Positions 60,047 through 64,000 of a stretch of 64,000 nt of DNA are shown here, in pieces. The position numbers and the translations under genes were made by a program. The stretch covers positions 1 to 64,000 of the forward strand of contig JAOTOM010004616.1 of the NCBI GenBank assembly GCA_034440615.1, given 5' to 3'. This DNA comes from Ashinkailepas kermadecensis (lineage: Eukaryota; Arthropoda; Thecostraca; Neolepadidae). Numbering within the stretch: the stretch's first letter is position 1; each line of letters starts with the position of its first letter. Under the pieces are notes generated by a model. The model was given only the letters and a program-made list of their open reading frames with translations, searched no databases and was not told the origin of the DNA.

Positions 60047-60250
60047 TTAACGCCGTGCTGGTCAATGGCATGCCTGCAGTTAGCCCGGTACTACCGACAG
60101 CCACCACGCCACGGAACATGGCACCCTCCGACCGCCGAACCGGCGCGAGGGGATCAGGTGTCAGACCGGAGAGGAGGTCTGACAGGTGATCGTTCTTTCG
60201 AGATATGGCACTGGGCAGCCCTCCAGGGTACGACTAGGGTACGACTATTA

Positions 60251-60840
60251 CCAGGGTACGACTAGCCGGCATATTTCGGTCGAAAAATGCAAGTATGCGT
60301 GAGAATCACAATGTAATGAACATTTTAAGCTAGCCATGAAATCTGATACAAACAGGTCTGAGCGGTGTGTTCGTGCTATGCATCCGCCGCTGCGCCGCAT
60401 ATCAGCTTCCCACGGGACGACAGCCGGTTCCCGAGTTCTGGAAAGCTAACAATGCGCGCACACCACACGCGTATTCAATGACACATCCTGCCATCTAGTG
60501 AGAAATCCGTCCACTTTCGCGCCACAGACGCTGCGTTTTCTCCGTCCCTTCCCCAGACAGCTGATCAATGGCGTTACCAGGGTACGACTAGCCGGCATAT
60601 TCCAGTCGAAAAATGCAAGTATTACGTTAGAATCGCAATGTAATGAACATTTTAAGCTAGCCATGAAATCTGATACAAACCGGTCTGAGCAGTGTGTTCG
60701 TGCTATGCATCCGCCACTGCGCCGCATATCAGCTTCCCACGGGACGACAGCCGGTTCCCGAGGTCTGGAAAACTAACAATGTGCGCCCACCACACGCATA
60801 TTCAATGACACATCCTGCGATCTAGTGATAAATATTGTGA
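60251..60840. repeat. ~326-bp tandem duplication
   Basis: Copy 1 starts at 60251 and copy 2 at 60577, both opening ccagggtacgactagccggc. They share aatgtaatgaacattttaagc and gcatccgcc...gccgcatatcagc, with few differences. Non-coding. Confidence 0.85.
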
Positions 60841-61185
60841 TCTATATTTCAACGTTCAATCGCATGACATTCATTCAATATCCGTTGTTATAAGACCTAG
60901 ACCGTGCTGCTACCTAGCGATAGCTATCTGAAGTGATGCTTCTAGAAAATAGTGGAGTTCTTGAATCTGTGGAGGTTGCGAGCTGTGGAGGTTATGAACG
61001 CTTCGCAGTTGTGGAGGTTATGAACGCTTCGGACTTGTGGAGGTTGTGAGCTGTGGAGGTTATGAGCGCTTCGCAGTTGTGGAGGTTACGAGCTGTGGAG
61101 GTTACGACCGCTTGGAGTTGTGGAGGTTATGACCTGTGGAGGTTATGAACTGTCCAGGGGGAGATGTATCATAACCTTGATACGC
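60790..61185. repeat. Inverted copy of the 45.4-kb minisatellite block
   Basis: The complement matches 45398-45930: the ttttctagaagcatcacttc flank and then about ten units of tgtggaggtta at 60963-61145. The array is shorter than its partner. Both arrays are edged by gagatgtatcataacc in the same orientation, although the arrays themselves are inverted. Confidence 0.8.
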
Positions 61186-61776
61186 TGTCAAACAGGGCGC
61201 CTGTGGGCCAGATAAGCCTAGGATGCTTTTTGGGTTTGAAAGGGCCCCGGAGAGATAAACGGCACCCTAAGAGCTGAAAAGGACTAGTGAGGGCCCATCT
61301 CTGTTCTGGAATTCCTCCGAGATAAGAGTGGTTATTGGAGTTTATGGGCGCATGGACTACGTCGGTCACGCAGCGCCCACCCGAGATGAGAGCTAATATC
61401 CAGCTAAATAAGCAACAATTCACTGTTCACACGAAGCATCTACCGTGTATCTTGAAACTAACAATCCTCGCTGGCCATGTGCCAACAATTCGTTCGTCTT
61501 CTGGTCACGTAGGGTGCATTACTAGGGTCCGTTTGAAGTTGTGGAGTCGGAAGTCTTCCTCGACTGCGGGGAACGATCTGCACAGGAATGTGAATGTGCG
61601 GGACGCGTTCGCCGCATACAGCACGGTGGCGCCGCCGTTGAATCTAGCGAGGTGGTGTAGTCAGACTTCAGCCAACAAGCTGAGAAATGCGAAGTAAAGA
61701 ACAGAACTTTTCTGCTAGTGCTGATCATTTGGTACCGCAAAACCATTCATAGTGTGTGCACTCGGTCTAGTAACGC

Positions 61777-61779
<3 letters not shown>
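61186..61779. other. No gene recognised
   Basis: Intergenic sequence with a 120-residue plus-strand frame (61335-61697) that shows no family signal. Confidence 0.4.

Positions 61780-61849
<70 letters not shown>
61780..61849. repeat. (TA)n microsatellite
   Basis: Uninterrupted TA dinucleotide run of about 70 bases. Confidence 0.95.
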
Positions 61850-61851
<2 letters not shown>

Positions 61852-64000
61852 TCAAGGCAGAATATTTTCGTGTTTATTTACTCAGTAGGGTTTTCCAGGC
61901 CCCCATCCATATGCATCGCACCATATACCCCATACATTTGAGGCTTGAGACATCCCAATCATCCCCATAAAACGACGCCTCATGCTCTTCCAACTTCATT
62001 TCCATATTCCTAATAGCACAAATGTAGTTCTCGGTATATAGCATGAGTTCATTCACCTATGAAATCTCTTCCACGATAGCTTCGCTGAAAATAATGCAGG
62101 TCGCGCGGCAGCACGTGCGACCTGTATAATTTTCAACCGATGAAGCAAACTCGGCGATCCTTCGATGCAATAAGCCGGCTGATAAGGCCGAAAATAATGC
62201 TTGGTAATGCTTCAGGGCAGCCTTGATTGTAGACAAAGTATTTTTGATTGGGTAATCTTAAGGTATCTTGCGAATCACAACATTTGGGGCTACGCGTGCC
62301 TACCACTTTTCATCCAACATCAGGTCGGACAGGGATGTTGGTGGGGTGGGAAGCAGAACCGGCCTTCTGGGTCACGGCAATCACCACTCTTGTCGCGATG
62401 GCTGACCACTGGCACACGGCAGGTGCCAATGATCCATGGGAAAGTTGCAGCCAGTACATGGAAGCGGGTAAGGCATGCAACGGCAGACCGTCACTTTTAG
62501 CCGATTTCCAGCAACAGACCCAATCGTGAAAAAGGATGAAAATGAGCGCCTTTTATTTACACCACTCCCCCGGGGGCACGTGCGACGTGCGGCAAAAATA
62601 TTTGCACTGGCGAGTTTGCAGATTGTCTTGGCTACACCGTGGTGTCGGTTTTGTGTTAGTCAGTCCATTGGTTCGCGAGCTGTACCGGTTGAAACAAAGC
62701 ATATTCGACGCACTAAAATTGATTATATTCGGACGTAAAAATTCCGATCTTACACGTTAAGCCAATTGACGACAGAGGAATCCGCCCAACCCGTTCTCCC
62801 ATCACGCCGATATTGCTCAAGTCAGCTTGTCGATCCGATCGCACTGAAATTGTTCCCAAATGGTAGCCAACACCGTGGGCCTTCACGGCGTGTCACACAT
62901 CCCTCGTTCCCTCCGATGTGCGCCGATACGGGCGCCAATGTGTGGCGGTCGCGTTCTTCGTCGAAGCCAGCACTATGTCAAACAGAAGTGGGGTGTCTCG
63001 CGAATCTTGAGCACATGGCACGCGCTACGCTTCACATACCCCTACAAATAATTGCGCGTGGCCGTATAGCCCCGGTTACGGGTTACCTGCTGACACAATT
63101 TGATAGATCTAGTACGCGCCGCTCTCAGCTCGGAGGCACCCCATTACAAACAGATGCACGCGCCTGACGGTCGCGCGGTACAGGGCACCGGCTGCCGACC
63201 ACAGAAACGCGCAGTTCCCTATCGGGCACGTGTTTACACATAGTTTCATATTCATGCGACTTGTGGTATCTGCTGTGGACGTGGCTAACTGATGTCGACA
63301 TGGCCCCAATTGACGGCAGGTGGCACGTGTCCACGTGACCCGCGCAACGCGAAACTACCGCCACGATCTGTCCGCCGAACCGGTGCATCACGTGCGAAAA
63401 TTTGGGCGAAATCCGCCCGGCCGTTTTGGCACAGCATGCGTCGAAGCGGCACCGACAGACACACAGACGCACAGAAACAGAGGCAGGCATTTCTCGATAA
63501 CTTTGGAAAAACCGACCGCTATGTGTTAAATCTCCTATAGAGATTTCTTGTGAAATAGTCACTCCAAATTCTATCTATGGTTTTGAAAGAACTGCGCGGG
63601 TGCAAAGTCGACCGACCGGCTGGGGACCCACCCGGCCGCCCGGCGTTCAAGGTCACAAAGGTCTCGTCGGTGCGGTGGAGCGGCGACGCTGTGGCGGCCG
63701 ATCTCGACTTAATTTGACTCTGAAAACATTGACCGATGATTTTGACTTTTATACCGAGGCGGATTCACTACGGTCGTAATCTACTGTTAAAATCTTGAGC
63801 TTCTAGCTTCAACAGCTTCCGAGATTTTGGGGGAAGGGACGAAGCCACCCGTCCTCCGGTGCGTGTCATGTGAGAGGCCCTCCAGCTCGCATGTTAAGTA
63901 CATAATTACATCTGCATATAGCATGTGACATGCAGCTCTACGAATGGATTACCTTTCTGAAGTAAGTACTGAATTGAAAACATCAACTAATTTCTGCAAA
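61850..64000. other. No gene recognised
   Basis: Moderately GC-rich toward the end (63100-63700). Short open frames on both strands lack domains or splice support, and no element ends were found. Confidence 0.45.

Larger units (their letters stand above)
56890..60225 (-). repeat. Right copy of long inverted duplication
   Basis: This is the reverse-complement partner of 118-3480 and is collinear throughout. It lacks the 900-2231 insertion but contains two insertions of its own (58429-59113 and 59173-60046). The match ends near 60225, where tandem ccagggtacgactag sequence begins, and at 56890 on the other side. There is a ~130-bp deletion relative to the left copy near 59140. Confidence 0.8.

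Noticed and set aside
118..60225. One giant transposon with 3-kb terminal inverted repeats
   Set aside because: No target duplication at the outer limits, no replication or packaging genes, and the interior is a collection of independent LINEs. Kept only as a low-probability reading of the inverted duplication.
61780..61970. ORF with a long Tyr-Ile run
   Set aside because: Translation of the TA microsatellite.

Overview
The window is animal nuclear DNA. It has GT-AG introns, dense nested transposable elements, microsatellites and long poly-G runs, and no bacterial gene organisation. The retroelement repertoire (I-like and CR1-like LINEs, an LTR with a lysine-tRNA primer site, hAT-like and TTAA-type DNA transposon remnants) and one ORF resembling uncharacterised arthropod proteins point to an invertebrate, probably an arthropod. 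The species cannot be named from the sequence. All similarity statements are by eye.

Layout. 118-3480 is the left copy of a long inverted duplication whose partner lies at 56890-60225. Each copy carries its own later transposon insertions, and the other copy preserves the empty site. 2870-4880 is an irregular ~30-bp tandem repeat. 7150-13090 is a decayed I-like LINE (element A, + strand). 14559-15221 is a lone ORF on the minus strand. 16047-17940 is the 5' part of a second I-like LINE (element B, minus strand). 19650-21052 and 21931-23194 are two long inverted-repeat structures. The second is a pair of opposed LTRs, one still next to a tRNA-Lys-type primer binding site.

23312-33623 is the centrepiece: a gene on the + strand reconstructed here as 16 exons with compatible splice phases. 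It encodes a long Pro/Gln-rich coiled-coil N-terminus, a C2H2 zinc finger, a Crypton-like tyrosine recombinase catalytic domain with a visible R-K-R-H-Y set, a Pro-rich repeat tail and a last conserved-looking exon. A 40-bp triplication just after the catalytic tyrosine shifts the frame in this copy, and the exon 14 donor is unclear.

34610-37931 is an I-like LINE with endonuclease, reverse transcriptase and RNase H (element D, minus strand). It abuts a fragment of an A/B-type LINE (element C, 37957-39225, + strand). 40054-43700 is a CR1-like LINE (element E, minus strand). From 43.7 kb to the end there is no convincing host gene. This part holds satellites, dispersed repeats and the right copy of the inverted duplication. 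A cataacctccaca minisatellite at 45398-45930 recurs inverted at 60790-61185.
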